Assembly (NCBI RefSeq): GCF_900102885.1
Contig: NZ_FNGE01000005.1
Coordinates: forward strand, 62,001 to 126,000
Direction of reading: 5' to 3'
DNA length: 64,000 nt
Source: Paracoccus chinensis
GTDB lineage: Bacteria; Pseudomonadota; Alphaproteobacteria; Rhodobacterales; Rhodobacteraceae
Shown: positions 55,010 to 63,340 of the stretch, in pieces
Layout of the letters: the number at the start of each line of letters is the position of its first letter
Position numbering within the stretch: the stretch's first letter is position 1
Notes under the pieces: model-generated
What the model was told of the DNA's origin: nothing
What the model saw: only the letters and a program-made list of their open reading frames with translations
Database searches by the model: none
Made by a program: the position numbers and the translations under genes

Positions 55010-56061
55010 GCCCGCCCCGCCAGCGCGGCGTCCAGCCAGGCCGAGGACTGCGCCCGAAGGTCGGCGATCCGCGCCTGAACGGCCTGTGAAACCGGCTCGG
55101 CCAGCAACGTTGCGACATCGGCGGGGTCGCGGTCCTCGAAGGTCAGGTGGCGCTCGGCCCCCAGCAGCGCGGTCAGGTCGCGAACCTTGGTCCAGCGGTA
55201 ATCCGAAGGGGCGCAGACCAGCGGCTTGCCGTTCACCAGCGCAAAGCAGCAGCCGTGGAAATAGGTCGTGGCCACCGCCTCGGACCCCGCGACCAGCGCC
55301 GCGAACTCCTGTGGCCCCGCGTCGAGCCGCTGCTCGTCGGCCCAGTCATTGCGGTAGCCGACGCTGATCGTCCGCAGGCCCCTTGCGCGGGCAGCCTCGG
55401 TTACGCGAGTGGCGAACCAATCGGGGATGTGGTGGCCATAGACCAGCAGATACGGCGCCTCCTTTGCCGCCTCAACCTTAGGGGGGTTCAGCAGCACCGG
55501 GTCCAGCACCATCGCGGGCTCGCTGCCGGTGGCCCCTTCCACCAGCCCGAAGCTGTTGTCATCGCGGACCGAGATCGCGTCCAGATCACGCAGGCGTTCC
55601 GCCCATTGCGGCTCGACGAAGTCGGCGGCGTAATTCCCGAAGCTCGCGGCATAGGTCACGACGCGGGGGGCCGCGATCCCCTCGCCCCAGAAGACCGGCT
55701 TGCCACCGTACCAAGGGTGCGAAAGGTTCAGCACCTCGTCGCTGCCGATCACCGCGAGGTCCACCGGGGGCATCGCCTCGGGGGCGTCCAGGTCGAAGGG
55801 CGCCGACAGCGGCAGCGCGCGGAAGGCGTCCAGGAACTTGCGCAGCTTGCGCCCATACTGCGCCACATCCGCGCGGGAGGACCGCTGCGGCGTCAGCGGC
55901 TGGAAGGCATAGCGCCACTCGCGCGAGGTCACCTCGCAGGAATGGTGGTCCAGCAGCACGGCGTCATGGCCCCGCGCGGCGATGGCCTCGACCAGGCAGC
56001 GGGCCTGCCAGTAGCTGCCGTAGTTGATGCAGCGGTGGAAGGTCAGGACACCGACCCGCAT
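55006..56061 (-). CDS. Polysaccharide pyruvyl transferase family protein
   Basis: 351 residues. It opens with GVLTFHRCINYGSYWQARCL, the CsaB/WcaK-like start, followed by GSDEVLNLSHPWY and VTYAASFGNYA. The C-terminal half has ATTYFHGCCFALVNGKPLV, where the His is the family signature. Members add ketal-linked pyruvate to sugars of exopolysaccharide or cell-wall polymers. It forms a run with the oxidoreductase upstream and the FrhB-like gene downstream. Confidence 0.88.
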   Translation of the reverse strand: MRVGVLTFHRCINYGSYWQARCLVEAIAARGHDAVLLDHHSCEVTSREWRYAFQPLTPQRSSRADVAQYGRKLRKFLDAFRALPLSAPFDLDAPEAMPPVDLAVIGSDEVLNLSHPWYGGKPVFWGEGIAAPRVVTYAASFGNYAADFVEPQWAERLRDLDAISVRDDNSFGLVEGATGSEPAMVLDPVLLNPPKVEAAKEAPYLLVYGHHIPDWFATRVTEAARARGLRTISVGYRNDWADEQRLDAGPQEFAALVAGSEAVATTYFHGCCFALVNGKPLVCAPSDYRWTKVRDLTALLGAERHLTFEDRDPADVATLLAEPVSQAVQARIADLRAQSSAWLDAALAGRA

Positions 56062-57048
56062 CTATCGCCCGTAGATCCGGTCGATCACCCGCGCGACCGT
56101 CACCAGGTGCCGCGCCTCGTCGTCGAAGCGCGCCCCTTGGGAAAGCCGCGTCAGCCAGTCCACTGCCGCGCGCCCGCCCCATTCGTCGGGCGGTTCGGCG
56201 AGGCTTTCGGCGCGGATGTGGTGATGCCGCTCGGCCCGCAGATCGTAGAAGGAGCCGTTGACGTTCCGCAGGCTCGCCCCGCCTTCCGTCCCGAAGAACT
56301 CAGCCGCGATCACCGCCTCGCGTCCCGCCTGCAACCCCCAGGAACAGGCGAGCCGCACGACGGTCCCGCCGGCGAGGTCGAGAGTGGCGACGGCATAGTC
56401 CTCAACCTGCGCCGAAGGGTCGGCCAGCGGCGCGCCCTTGGCGTAAAGGCGGCTTTCGACGCCATGGACCTCGGGCCAGCCCAAGGACCACAAGGCGAGG
56501 TCGATCAGATGGACGCCCAAGTCAACGACGCAGCCGCCGCCCGAGAGCTTCGGGTCATAGAACCACGGCTTGTCCGGGCCCCAGGCGTTGTGGAAGGTCA
56601 CGTCCACGCCGAAGACATGCCCTAGGTCGCCCGCGTCCAGCAGCGGACGGATCACGCCCATGGCGGCGGTCTGGCGATAGGACAGGTCCACGCCCAGCAG
56701 CCGGTCGGCGCGGCGGGCGGCCTCGACCACCTCGGCGACTTCCGGTTCCGTGCGGCCCAGGGGCTTCTGGCAGAAGACGGCCTTGCCTGCGTCCAGCGCG
56801 GCGATGGACTGCTCGGCATGGGCGGCGCTGGGGGTGGCGATCACCACCGCGTCGATGTCCTCGCGCAGCAGGGCGTCCAGCCCGTCCACCCGCTTCGCGC
56901 CGGGGGCGAGCGCCAGCGCTTCGGCGGCGCCGTTGTCGTCGGGCTCGGCCACGGCCACGATCTCGGCCAGCCCGGTCGCGGCCAGCGCCGCCATCCGGTG
57001 CCGCCCGATCCAGCCGGTGCCGAGGAAACCAAGCCTCGGGCGGCTCAC
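56062..57048 (-). CDS. Gfo/Idh/MocA family oxidoreductase
   Basis: 328 residues. The Rossmann motif GFLGTGWIGRHRM binds NAD(P). AVFCQKPLGR has the conserved Lys-Pro pair, and GGGCVVDLGVHLIDLALWSLG contains the catalytic His. Such enzymes oxidise hydroxyls of inositols and sugars. With an inositol-phosphate synthase 2 kb away, inositol or an inositol sugar is a sensible substrate, but not proven. It overlaps the upstream dehydrogenase by ATGA. Confidence 0.9.
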   Translation of the reverse strand: MSRPRLGFLGTGWIGRHRMAALAATGLAEIVAVAEPDDNGAAEALALAPGAKRVDGLDALLREDIDAVVIATPSAAHAEQSIAALDAGKAVFCQKPLGRTEPEVAEVVEAARRADRLLGVDLSYRQTAAMGVIRPLLDAGDLGHVFGVDVTFHNAWGPDKPWFYDPKLSGGGCVVDLGVHLIDLALWSLGWPEVHGVESRLYAKGAPLADPSAQVEDYAVATLDLAGGTVVRLACSWGLQAGREAVIAAEFFGTEGGASLRNVNGSFYDLRAERHHHIRAESLAEPPDEWGGRAAVDWLTRLSQGARFDDEARHLVTVARVIDRIYGR

Positions 57049-58010
57049 AGCGCCACCCAGGCCTTGACGAAGGCGCCCGGCTTGTCGCGGGTCGCGGCCA
57101 GCGCCTCGCCCAGGGTATCCAGCGCATAGGTCCCGGTCAGCAGCGGCGACAGGTCCAGCTTGCCCGAGGCCAGCGCATCCACCGCGGCCCGCAGGCCCGC
57201 CACGCGGACGGCCGCGTCACGCTCATGGGCGCTGGCGATGTCGATGCCCTTCCAGTTCCACATCTGCATGTTCACTTGCCGGGGTCCGTCCTGGTGATAG
57301 CCTGCGATCACCAGACGCCCGCCCTCGGCCACGAGTTCCCCGGCGAGGTCCAGCGGCCACTGCTTGCCCACGCATTCGATCACCCGCTCGGCCATGCGGC
57401 CATCGGTCAGGCGCTTCACGTCCTCGATGATGCGCCAATGGTCGTCCATCGTGATGGTCTCGGCCGCACCCATCTGCCGCGCCAGTTCCAGCGTCTCGGC
57501 CCGGCGCGACACCGCGATCACCCTTGCGCCCGCATCCGTCGCCAGCCGCGTCAGGATCGCGCCCAGAAAGCCGATCCCGACAATCACCACCGTCTGGCCG
57601 GGGCGCACGTCGGACCGCGCAAAGATGTTCATGGCACAGGCCACGGGCTCGCCCGGAACCGGCATCCCGTCCAGCGAGGCGGGCAGCGGCACCACCATGT
57701 CGGCGCCCGCCACGTCGTATTCCGCATAGGACCGTTCCGTCAGCGCCGTCACACGGTTGCCGACCGACAGGCCCTCGACCCCCTCGCCCAGGGCCACGAT
57801 CCGGCCCCAGCCCTCGTGGCCCATGCCGCCCGGCGCGCCGGGCCAGGTGGACCACGGCTGGCCCTCCCATGGTTCCACGTTCGATGCGCAGACGCCGCAG
57901 CCTTCCAGCCGGATCAGCACCTCGCCGGGGCCGGGGGTGGGCACGGGCACCTCGGCCACGGAAAACCGCTGCGGTCCTTCAAGAACCGCCGCACGCATGG
58001 TCTGGGTCAT
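57045..58010 (-). CDS. Zinc-type medium-chain dehydrogenase
   Basis: 321 residues. GCGVCASNVEPW and GGMGHEGWGRI supply the catalytic zinc Cys and His of MDR enzymes. VVIVGIGFLGAILTRLA is the NAD-binding loop. The structural-zinc four-Cys lobe is not evident. It belongs to the sugar alcohol/threonine dehydrogenase side of the family. The ATG at 58010 is chosen over a TTG at 58016. It is the first gene of the operon that runs to 53624. Confidence 0.88.
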   Translation of the reverse strand: MTQTMRAAVLEGPQRFSVAEVPVPTPGPGEVLIRLEGCGVCASNVEPWEGQPWSTWPGAPGGMGHEGWGRIVALGEGVEGLSVGNRVTALTERSYAEYDVAGADMVVPLPASLDGMPVPGEPVACAMNIFARSDVRPGQTVVIVGIGFLGAILTRLATDAGARVIAVSRRAETLELARQMGAAETITMDDHWRIIEDVKRLTDGRMAERVIECVGKQWPLDLAGELVAEGGRLVIAGYHQDGPRQVNMQMWNWKGIDIASAHERDAAVRVAGLRAAVDALASGKLDLSPLLTGTYALDTLGEALAATRDKPGAFVKAWVAL

Positions 58011-58093
58011 CGTCAATCGTCCGTAACAATGTCAGGGACCGGAACCGGATCGCGGCGCCTCCCCTTGTGGATGGCAAAGGTGGAAAGGCTGTC

Positions 58094-58705
58094 ATGGACC
58101 GCGAAGATCCCGTCCCGTCCGGTGAAGGCATGAAGGAGCAACTGACCAGCAACATCATGCGGCTGGTCAAGCGGCGGCGCGAGGAGGACGCCCGCGCCTC
58201 GCTGAGCGACCGCGTCGCGGAAACCATCACCCGCGTCGCGGGCTCGATGACCTTCATCGTCCTGCATGTCGTCTTCTACGGCGGGCTTCTGCTGGTGCTG
58301 ACCGACCTGATCCCGATCCCCGTACCCTTCGGCGAGGGGCTGGGGATGATCGGCTCGGTCGCGTCGGCCGAGGCGATCTTCCTGTCGCTCTTCGTCCTGA
58401 TGAACCAGCGGCGGGAAGAACAGCGCGCCGACGCCCGCGCCGATTTCACCCTGCATGTCAGCCTGCTGACCGAGGACGAACTGACCAAGCTCGCCACCGT
58501 CATCCACCGGATGGCGGAAAAGCTGGAGGTGCCGATCGACGAGAGGGCCGCCGAGGAGGTCGAGAAGAACGTCGATCCCGAGCAGGTCCTTGACGCGCTG
58601 GAGGAGATCGACGGGAAGGACGCCGGCGCCCCCGGCCATCCCCGCACTCACGATGCGGGCGCGGCCAGGGGCGGCTCCGCGATGAAGGCCTCGACCGCCT
58701 CATAG
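58094..58705 (+). CDS. DUF1003 membrane protein
   Basis: 203 residues. Two adjacent transmembrane helices (about 50-75 and 85-110) with VAGSMTFIVLHVVFYGGLL and SAEAIFLSLFVLMNQRREEQRADARADFTLHVSLLTEDEL are the DUF1003 signature. A soluble acidic C-terminus follows. Function is unknown. AAAGG lies 6 bases before the ATG. It is divergent from the dehydrogenase, and its 3' end overlaps the convergent inositol-phosphate synthase by 58 bases. Confidence 0.85.
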   Translation: MDREDPVPSGEGMKEQLTSNIMRLVKRRREEDARASLSDRVAETITRVAGSMTFIVLHVVFYGGLLLVLTDLIPIPVPFGEGLGMIGSVASAEAIFLSLFVLMNQRREEQRADARADFTLHVSLLTEDELTKLATVIHRMAEKLEVPIDERAAEEVEKNVDPEQVLDALEEIDGKDAGAPGHPRTHDAGAARGGSAMKASTAS

Positions 58706-59769
58706 GCCTCGTCGTCGGTCATCTGGCGCGGCGGGTGCTTGCAGAACCAGGCCGCGGGCGCCAGCACCGGCCCGGAAAGGCCACGGTCGCGGGCAATGGC
58801 GGCGCAGCGGATCATGTCGATGGCGACCCCGGCCGAGTTCGGGCTGTCCTCGACCGACAGGCGCAGTTCCAGGTTCATGGGGACGCCGCCGAACAGTTCG
58901 CCCTCCATCCGCAGGAAGCAGACCTTGTTGTCCTTCTGCCAGGCGACGTAGTCCGAAGGGCCGACGTGGATGTTCTCGTCGGCCATGCGCTCGGCGGCGA
59001 CGGACTGGACGGCCTCGGTCTTCGAGATCTTCTTGCTTTCCAGCCGCTTGCGATTGGCCATGTTCAGGAAGTCGGTGTTGCCGCCCGTGTTCAGCTGGTA
59101 GGTCCGGCAGAGCTTGACCCCGCGCTTGGCAAAAAGGTCCGTCAGCACCCGGTGGACGATGGTCGCGCCAAGCTGCGCCTTGATGTCGTCCCCGATGATC
59201 GGAACGCCCGCCTTCCGGAAGCGCTCGGCCCAGGCCGGGTCCGAGGCGATGAAGACGGGGATGTTGTTGACGAAGGCCACGCCCGCTTCCAGCGCGCATT
59301 CGGCGTAGAACTCGGTCGCCTTCTGGCTGCCGACGGGCAGGTAGTTCATCAGCACGTCCACGCCAGCATCGCGCAGGGCCGCCACCACGTCGTCGCGCGA
59401 GGGCTCGGGGACGTCGGCGGGCAGGAAGCTCCGCTCGGCCGGGTGGTCGGCCATGTGTTCGGCCACGCCGTCCAGCAGTCTTCCCATCCGTACGACTGCG
59501 CCGGTATCGGGCACCTCGGGGGCGAAGACGGCGGTGCAGTTGGGCGCGGCGAAGATCGCCTGCGCCACGTCGCGGCCGACCTTGCGTTCGTCGATGTCCC
59601 AGGCCGCGACCACGCGGATGTCGTCGGGGCGATAGCCGCCGAGATTGTGGTGCATCAGCCCGATGGCGTCGTTGCGCCCGGCATAGTGGGTCAGGCCCTG
59701 CACCAGCGAACTGGCGCAGTTGCCGACCCCGACAATGGCGATGTTGATCGGCATGTGGGCGTCTTTCAT
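58648..59769 (-). CDS. Inositol-3-phosphate synthase
   Basis: 373 residues from ATG 59769 (AAGG 8 bases upstream) or 368 from ATG 59754. NIAIVGVGNCASSLVQGL binds NAD; MNYLPVGSQKATEFYAECAL, VNNIPVFIASDP, IGDDIKAQLGATIVHRVL and NTGGNTDFLNM are the signatures of the actinobacterial and archaeal type. It makes myo-inositol-phosphate from glucose-6-phosphate. This activity feeds inositol lipids or glycans and is not general in alphaproteobacteria. It is the last gene of the operon that starts at 62085. Confidence 0.92.
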   Translation of the reverse strand: MKDAHMPINIAIVGVGNCASSLVQGLTHYAGRNDAIGLMHHNLGGYRPDDIRVVAAWDIDERKVGRDVAQAIFAAPNCTAVFAPEVPDTGAVVRMGRLLDGVAEHMADHPAERSFLPADVPEPSRDDVVAALRDAGVDVLMNYLPVGSQKATEFYAECALEAGVAFVNNIPVFIASDPAWAERFRKAGVPIIGDDIKAQLGATIVHRVLTDLFAKRGVKLCRTYQLNTGGNTDFLNMANRKRLESKKISKTEAVQSVAAERMADENIHVGPSDYVAWQKDNKVCFLRMEGELFGGVPMNLELRLSVEDSPNSAGVAIDMIRCAAIARDRGLSGPVLAPAAWFCKHPPRQMTDDEAYEAVEAFIAEPPLAAPAS

Positions 59770-59780
59770 GCAGGGGGCCT

Positions 59781-60713
59781 TCAGGTCAGGGCCGGCTGAA
59801 GCGCGGCCGGCGCCGCCTCAACCCGCGCGGGCGCATATCGTTCGATCATCGCGGCGCAGAAATCGGCGAACTGCTGCGGATCATGCGGCGGGCTGGTGTG
59901 ATGCGCGCCGGGGCCGAGATGTTCCGGCGTGAAGCAGAAGGTCACGGTGGTGTCGAAATCGGCCAGCGCCTCCATCTGCCGGTCGAACCAGCCCAGCGCG
60001 TCGGGGCGGAAGCTGTCGGCCCAGCTGAGGCCCGTGCGCAGGTGCTTCACACCCAGCCGCTTCATCCAGGCAACCGCATCGTCCAGCCGCGGGTCCTGGT
60101 AGTGGAACCACTGCATCAGTCCCATGTCGGCGGCGTGGGGCGCATAGGCGTCCAGCCCCGGCTTGGGGGTGCCGTCCGCGCGGATCAGGCCCATGTAGAA
60201 ATGGCGGTAGTAGGAGGACCCTTCCGCCTCGCGGTGGCGGGTCGTCGCGCCCCATTCCTGCGGCAGGTCGAACAGCGAATACCAGAAGATGCGCGGCACG
60301 CGGCCGACCAGCAGCTCGGCCGTCTTTTGCACGCCGAAGACCTGCACCTCTTCCGCACCGAACGATCCGACGCCGACCTCGGTCACCCAGACGGGCTTGT
60401 CCGTGACGGCCTCGATCTCGGCCACCTTGGCGGGCCATTCCTGGATCTGCCACAGGTTCCAGTCCAGCGGGAAGCCGTGGACCGCGACCACGTCCACGTG
60501 GTCCAGCGCCCCGTGGCCTTCCATCCGCTGCACCCACAGCGGGTCGATCGGGGACATGCCGCCGAGGACGCGGGTGATGGCGGGGTTGGCCGCCTTGATG
60601 GCCTGCCCCGCCAGCGTCACGCACCGGCCGAAGCGCGACCAGTCCGGGTCGAGTTCAGGGTCCCAGTGGGACTTGTTGTTCGGCTCGTTCCAGATCATCG
60701 CGGCTTCGATCAT
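59781..60713 (-). CDS. GH39/xylosidase-like glycoside hydrolase
   Basis: 310 residues. It begins MIEAAMIWNEPNNKSHWDPELD, where the WNEPN motif has the acid/base Glu of clan A glycosidases. WVTEVGVGSFG carries the probable nucleophile Glu. No signal peptide is seen, so it would work in the cytoplasm, perhaps on a precursor or as a glycosyl-transfer enzyme. Its ATG overlaps the stop of the methyltransferase gene. The order is phosphatase, methyltransferase, this gene, then inositol-phosphate synthase. Confidence 0.72.
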   Translation of the reverse strand: MIEAAMIWNEPNNKSHWDPELDPDWSRFGRCVTLAGQAIKAANPAITRVLGGMSPIDPLWVQRMEGHGALDHVDVVAVHGFPLDWNLWQIQEWPAKVAEIEAVTDKPVWVTEVGVGSFGAEEVQVFGVQKTAELLVGRVPRIFWYSLFDLPQEWGATTRHREAEGSSYYRHFYMGLIRADGTPKPGLDAYAPHAADMGLMQWFHYQDPRLDDAVAWMKRLGVKHLRTGLSWADSFRPDALGWFDRQMEALADFDTTVTFCFTPEHLGPGAHHTSPPHDPQQFADFCAAMIERYAPARVEAAPAALQPALT

Positions 60714-61480
60714 CGGGCAGGCTCCTCGGGTCGGGCGGGATAGACCACGTGGGGTCCGTAATTGGCGAAGGGCACCTCGGCGGTGCGGCACAGGTAGACC
60801 TCGTCGGCGGGGCCGGTTTCCACGGCAAAGCCCGAGGCGCGCAGCATCGCCTCGACGCCCGCGCGGTTCGGGACCCACCAGTTGGTCCAGTCATGGGCCC
60901 ACTTGCGCTCGATGAAGGCCATGCGGGGCCAGTCGGGCTGCTGGAAATGGGCGTCTTCCGAGAAGTCGTAGTCCTCGGCAGGCGCGGCCACCGTGTCGGG
61001 ACCGCGCGTCAGGGTCTGGAACAGCATCAGGTCGCCCGCGACATGTTCGCGGATCAGGTCCAGCGCCAGCAGGGGGTGGCGCAGGTGATACAGCACCCCC
61101 ATGAAGATCACGAGGTCGAAGCGTTCCCCCAGGCGCCCCACGTCATAGACGCCCAACTGGCGGAACTCGACGTCCTTCTCGCCCAGCACCTCGGCGGCAA
61201 AGCGGGCCTGCGCCAGGTAGCGGGCGTCCATGTCGATGCCCAGCACGCGGGCGGCGCCCCGGCGGCGCATCTCGAAGCTGTAGAAGCCGGCGTTGCAGCC
61301 GATGTCGAGCACGGTTTTCCCGGTCAGGTCCCCGGGCAGCAGATGGGCGAAGCGGGCGAACTTGTCGGCGGGGTAATCCCCCAGGAAATGGCCGGGGGCG
61401 GTGCGGATGCCGTTCAGGTCCAGGTTGTGGAACCACGGCCCAAGCCCCTCGACCCGTTGCGCGATCTGCGTTGCGTTCAT
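60710..61480 (-). CDS. SAM-dependent methyltransferase, TIGR04290-like
   Basis: 256 residues. The SAM site is TVLDIGCNAGFYSFEMRRRGA. Preceding WFHNLDLNGIRTAPGHFLGDYPADKFARF and following FMGVLYHLRHPLLALDLI with AFIERKWAHDWTNWWVPN are the pattern of a small conserved family I recall from Rhodobacter-like and Methylobacterium-like genomes (TIGR04290), with unknown substrate. It may methylate an inositol or sugar. It is in the same run as the inositol-phosphate synthase. Confidence 0.8.
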   Translation of the reverse strand: MNATQIAQRVEGLGPWFHNLDLNGIRTAPGHFLGDYPADKFARFAHLLPGDLTGKTVLDIGCNAGFYSFEMRRRGAARVLGIDMDARYLAQARFAAEVLGEKDVEFRQLGVYDVGRLGERFDLVIFMGVLYHLRHPLLALDLIREHVAGDLMLFQTLTRGPDTVAAPAEDYDFSEDAHFQQPDWPRMAFIERKWAHDWTNWWVPNRAGVEAMLRASGFAVETGPADEVYLCRTAEVPFANYGPHVVYPARPEEPAR

Positions 61481-61491
61481 TATCCGTTCCG

Positions 61492-62085
61492 TCAGGCAGT
61501 GCCGTTGAGGGTTAGGACATGCCCCGCGCCTTGTCCATGCGCCATCAGCCAGCTGACCGAGGCGGGCGCGATCTCGAACCGCAGCAGGTTGTCGAGCGGC
61601 AGCCCCAGCACCTGCGCGACCACCCCCCGGATCACGTCGCAATGGCTGACGCAGAGGACCGGCCCGCCGCCCTGCCCCGCCAGATGGTCGATGTGGTGCA
61701 TGGCGCGGGCGACCGCCGCAGCCATTGTCTCGCCCCCCGGCGTCGGCGCCGTTGCACGGGCGGCGTTCCAGCGGTCCCAGTCCGGCTCGCCGTCGAGGTC
61801 GGCGAAGCGCTGCCCCGACCAGCCGCCGAAGTCGATCTCGTCGAGATCCGGCGCAAGGACCGGCGTCAGGTTCAGCCCCGCGCCCAAGATGTCCGCCGTT
61901 TCCACCGTCCGCCGCCGCGGGCTGGTGGTGATGGCCGTCACGCCCCGCCCCGCAAGCCGCCGCGCAAGGGTCGCCGTTTCGTCCCGCCCCGCCGCGTTCA
62001 GCGCCACGTCGCGGGTCCGCCCGCTCAGCCATGTGCCCAGGTCGTCATGCGATCCGTGGCGGACCAGCCCGATCAGAACGCCCAT
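61492..62085 (-). CDS. Histidine phosphatase family protein
   Basis: 197 residues. The phosphohistidine motif is LIGLVRHGSH near the N-terminus and the second catalytic His is in VLCVSHCDVIRG. TSPRRRTVETAD is the usual third block. It belongs to the phosphoglycerate-mutase-like branch and could dephosphorylate a sugar or inositol phosphate. The ATG at 62085 is preferred as GGGGG precedes it; the frame is open to 62127. Confidence 0.85.
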   Translation of the reverse strand: MGVLIGLVRHGSHDDLGTWLSGRTRDVALNAAGRDETATLARRLAGRGVTAITTSPRRRTVETADILGAGLNLTPVLAPDLDEIDFGGWSGQRFADLDGEPDWDRWNAARATAPTPGGETMAAAVARAMHHIDHLAGQGGGPVLCVSHCDVIRGVVAQVLGLPLDNLLRFEIAPASVSWLMAHGQGAGHVLTLNGTA

Positions 62086-62224
62086 GCCAAGCCCCCGCTG
62101 TGCCGTAAAAACCATGTCAAGCAACAAAGATGAAGAAGAAGATGGAACCGTTGTCGCATGAAGGCTTTTACATCACGACATTGAGACTGCTTCAATTTCC
62201 AAGAAACGGACGACGAGGGACAAG
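62086..62224. other. Divergent intergenic region, AT-richer
   Basis: About 140 bases between the histidine phosphatase (minus) and the epimerase (plus) are noticeably AT-richer, with AAAGATGAAGAAGAAGATGG and a TTACATCACGACATTGAGACTG stretch. They must hold promoters for both operons. I could not place -35 and -10 boxes with confidence. Confidence 0.4.
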
Positions 62225-63340
62225 TTGGAAAAGGTTCTGATCACCGGGGGTGCAGGGTTCATCGGCCGCTTCGTCGCGGACGAGCTACTGCGGCGCGGCC
62301 ACCAGGTCCGCGTGCTGGATGCGCTGATCCCGCAGGTTCACGGCGAGGGCGCGGGCCGCCCCGAGGCGCTGAACAGCGAGGCCGAGTTCATCCAAGGCGA
62401 CGTGCGCGACGGGGACGCGGTCACCCGCGCGCTCAAGGGCGTGGACAGCGTCATCCACCTCGCGGCCGAGGTCGGCGTGGGGCAGTCCATGTACGAGGTC
62501 GAGCGCTACACCTCGACAAACGACGTGGGCACCGCCGTCCTGTTCGAGAAGCTGATCGACAACCCCGTGCGCCGCGTCGTCACCGCCTCCTCCATGTCGA
62601 TCTATGGCGAGGGGCTTTACCGCGACGCCGACGGCCAGATGGTCGAGAACGCCGAGCGCGTGGGCATCCGCGACGGGCTGAAGCAGTGGGACCCCACCGA
62701 CGCGCAGGGCCGCCCCCTCGTGCCGGTCGCCACGCCCGAATGGAAGCGCCCGAACCTCGCGTCCATCTATGCGCTGAACAAGTTCGTGCAGGAACGCACC
62801 ACTCACATCATGGCCGCCCCCTACGGGATCGAGGGCGTGTGCCTGCGGCTGTTCAATGTCTTTGGTCCCGGCCAGGCGCTGTCGAACCCCTATACCGGGG
62901 TGCTGGCGATCTTCGCCTCGCGCTACCTGAACGGCCAGGCGCCGATGATCTTCGAGGATGGCGAGCAGCGCCGCGACTTCGTCCACGTCTCGGACGTGGC
63001 CCGCGCCTTCGCCGAGGCGCTGTCCCTGCCGCAGGCGGCGGGCGGCACCTTCAACATCGGGTCCGGCAACGACCGTTCAGTGACCGAGGTCGCGCAGGAA
63101 CTGGGCCGCGCCATGGGCCGCAACGACCTTGAACCCCTGATCGTCGGCAAGGCCCGCATCGGCGACATCCGCCACTGCTTCTGCGACACCACGCTGGCGG
63201 CCGAGAAGCTGGGCTTCCGCGCCGACACCGACTTTCGCGAGGGGCTGGCGGAACTGGCCGAATGGGTCGCCAGCCAGACCGCTGTGGACAACGTGGAAAA
63301 GATGCGGGCCGAGCTCGACAAGCGCGGACTGGTGGCATGA
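62225..63340 (+). CDS. NAD-dependent epimerase/dehydratase
   Basis: 371 residues of the extended short-chain dehydrogenase family. The Rossmann motif is VLITGGAGFIGRF, and YALNK is the active-site YxxxK. VIHLAAEVGVGQSMYEVERY and EDGEQRRDFVHVSDVARA are typical of UDP-/CDP-sugar epimerases. It starts with a TTG at 62225 that has GAGGGA 5 bases upstream; no ATG is better placed. The substrate is a nucleotide sugar. Its stop overlaps the next start by ATGA, so the pair is one operon. Confidence 0.9.
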   Translation: MEKVLITGGAGFIGRFVADELLRRGHQVRVLDALIPQVHGEGAGRPEALNSEAEFIQGDVRDGDAVTRALKGVDSVIHLAAEVGVGQSMYEVERYTSTNDVGTAVLFEKLIDNPVRRVVTASSMSIYGEGLYRDADGQMVENAERVGIRDGLKQWDPTDAQGRPLVPVATPEWKRPNLASIYALNKFVQERTTHIMAAPYGIEGVCLRLFNVFGPGQALSNPYTGVLAIFASRYLNGQAPMIFEDGEQRRDFVHVSDVARAFAEALSLPQAAGGTFNIGSGNDRSVTEVAQELGRAMGRNDLEPLIVGKARIGDIRHCFCDTTLAAEKLGFRADTDFREGLAELAEWVASQTAVDNVEKMRAELDKRGLVA

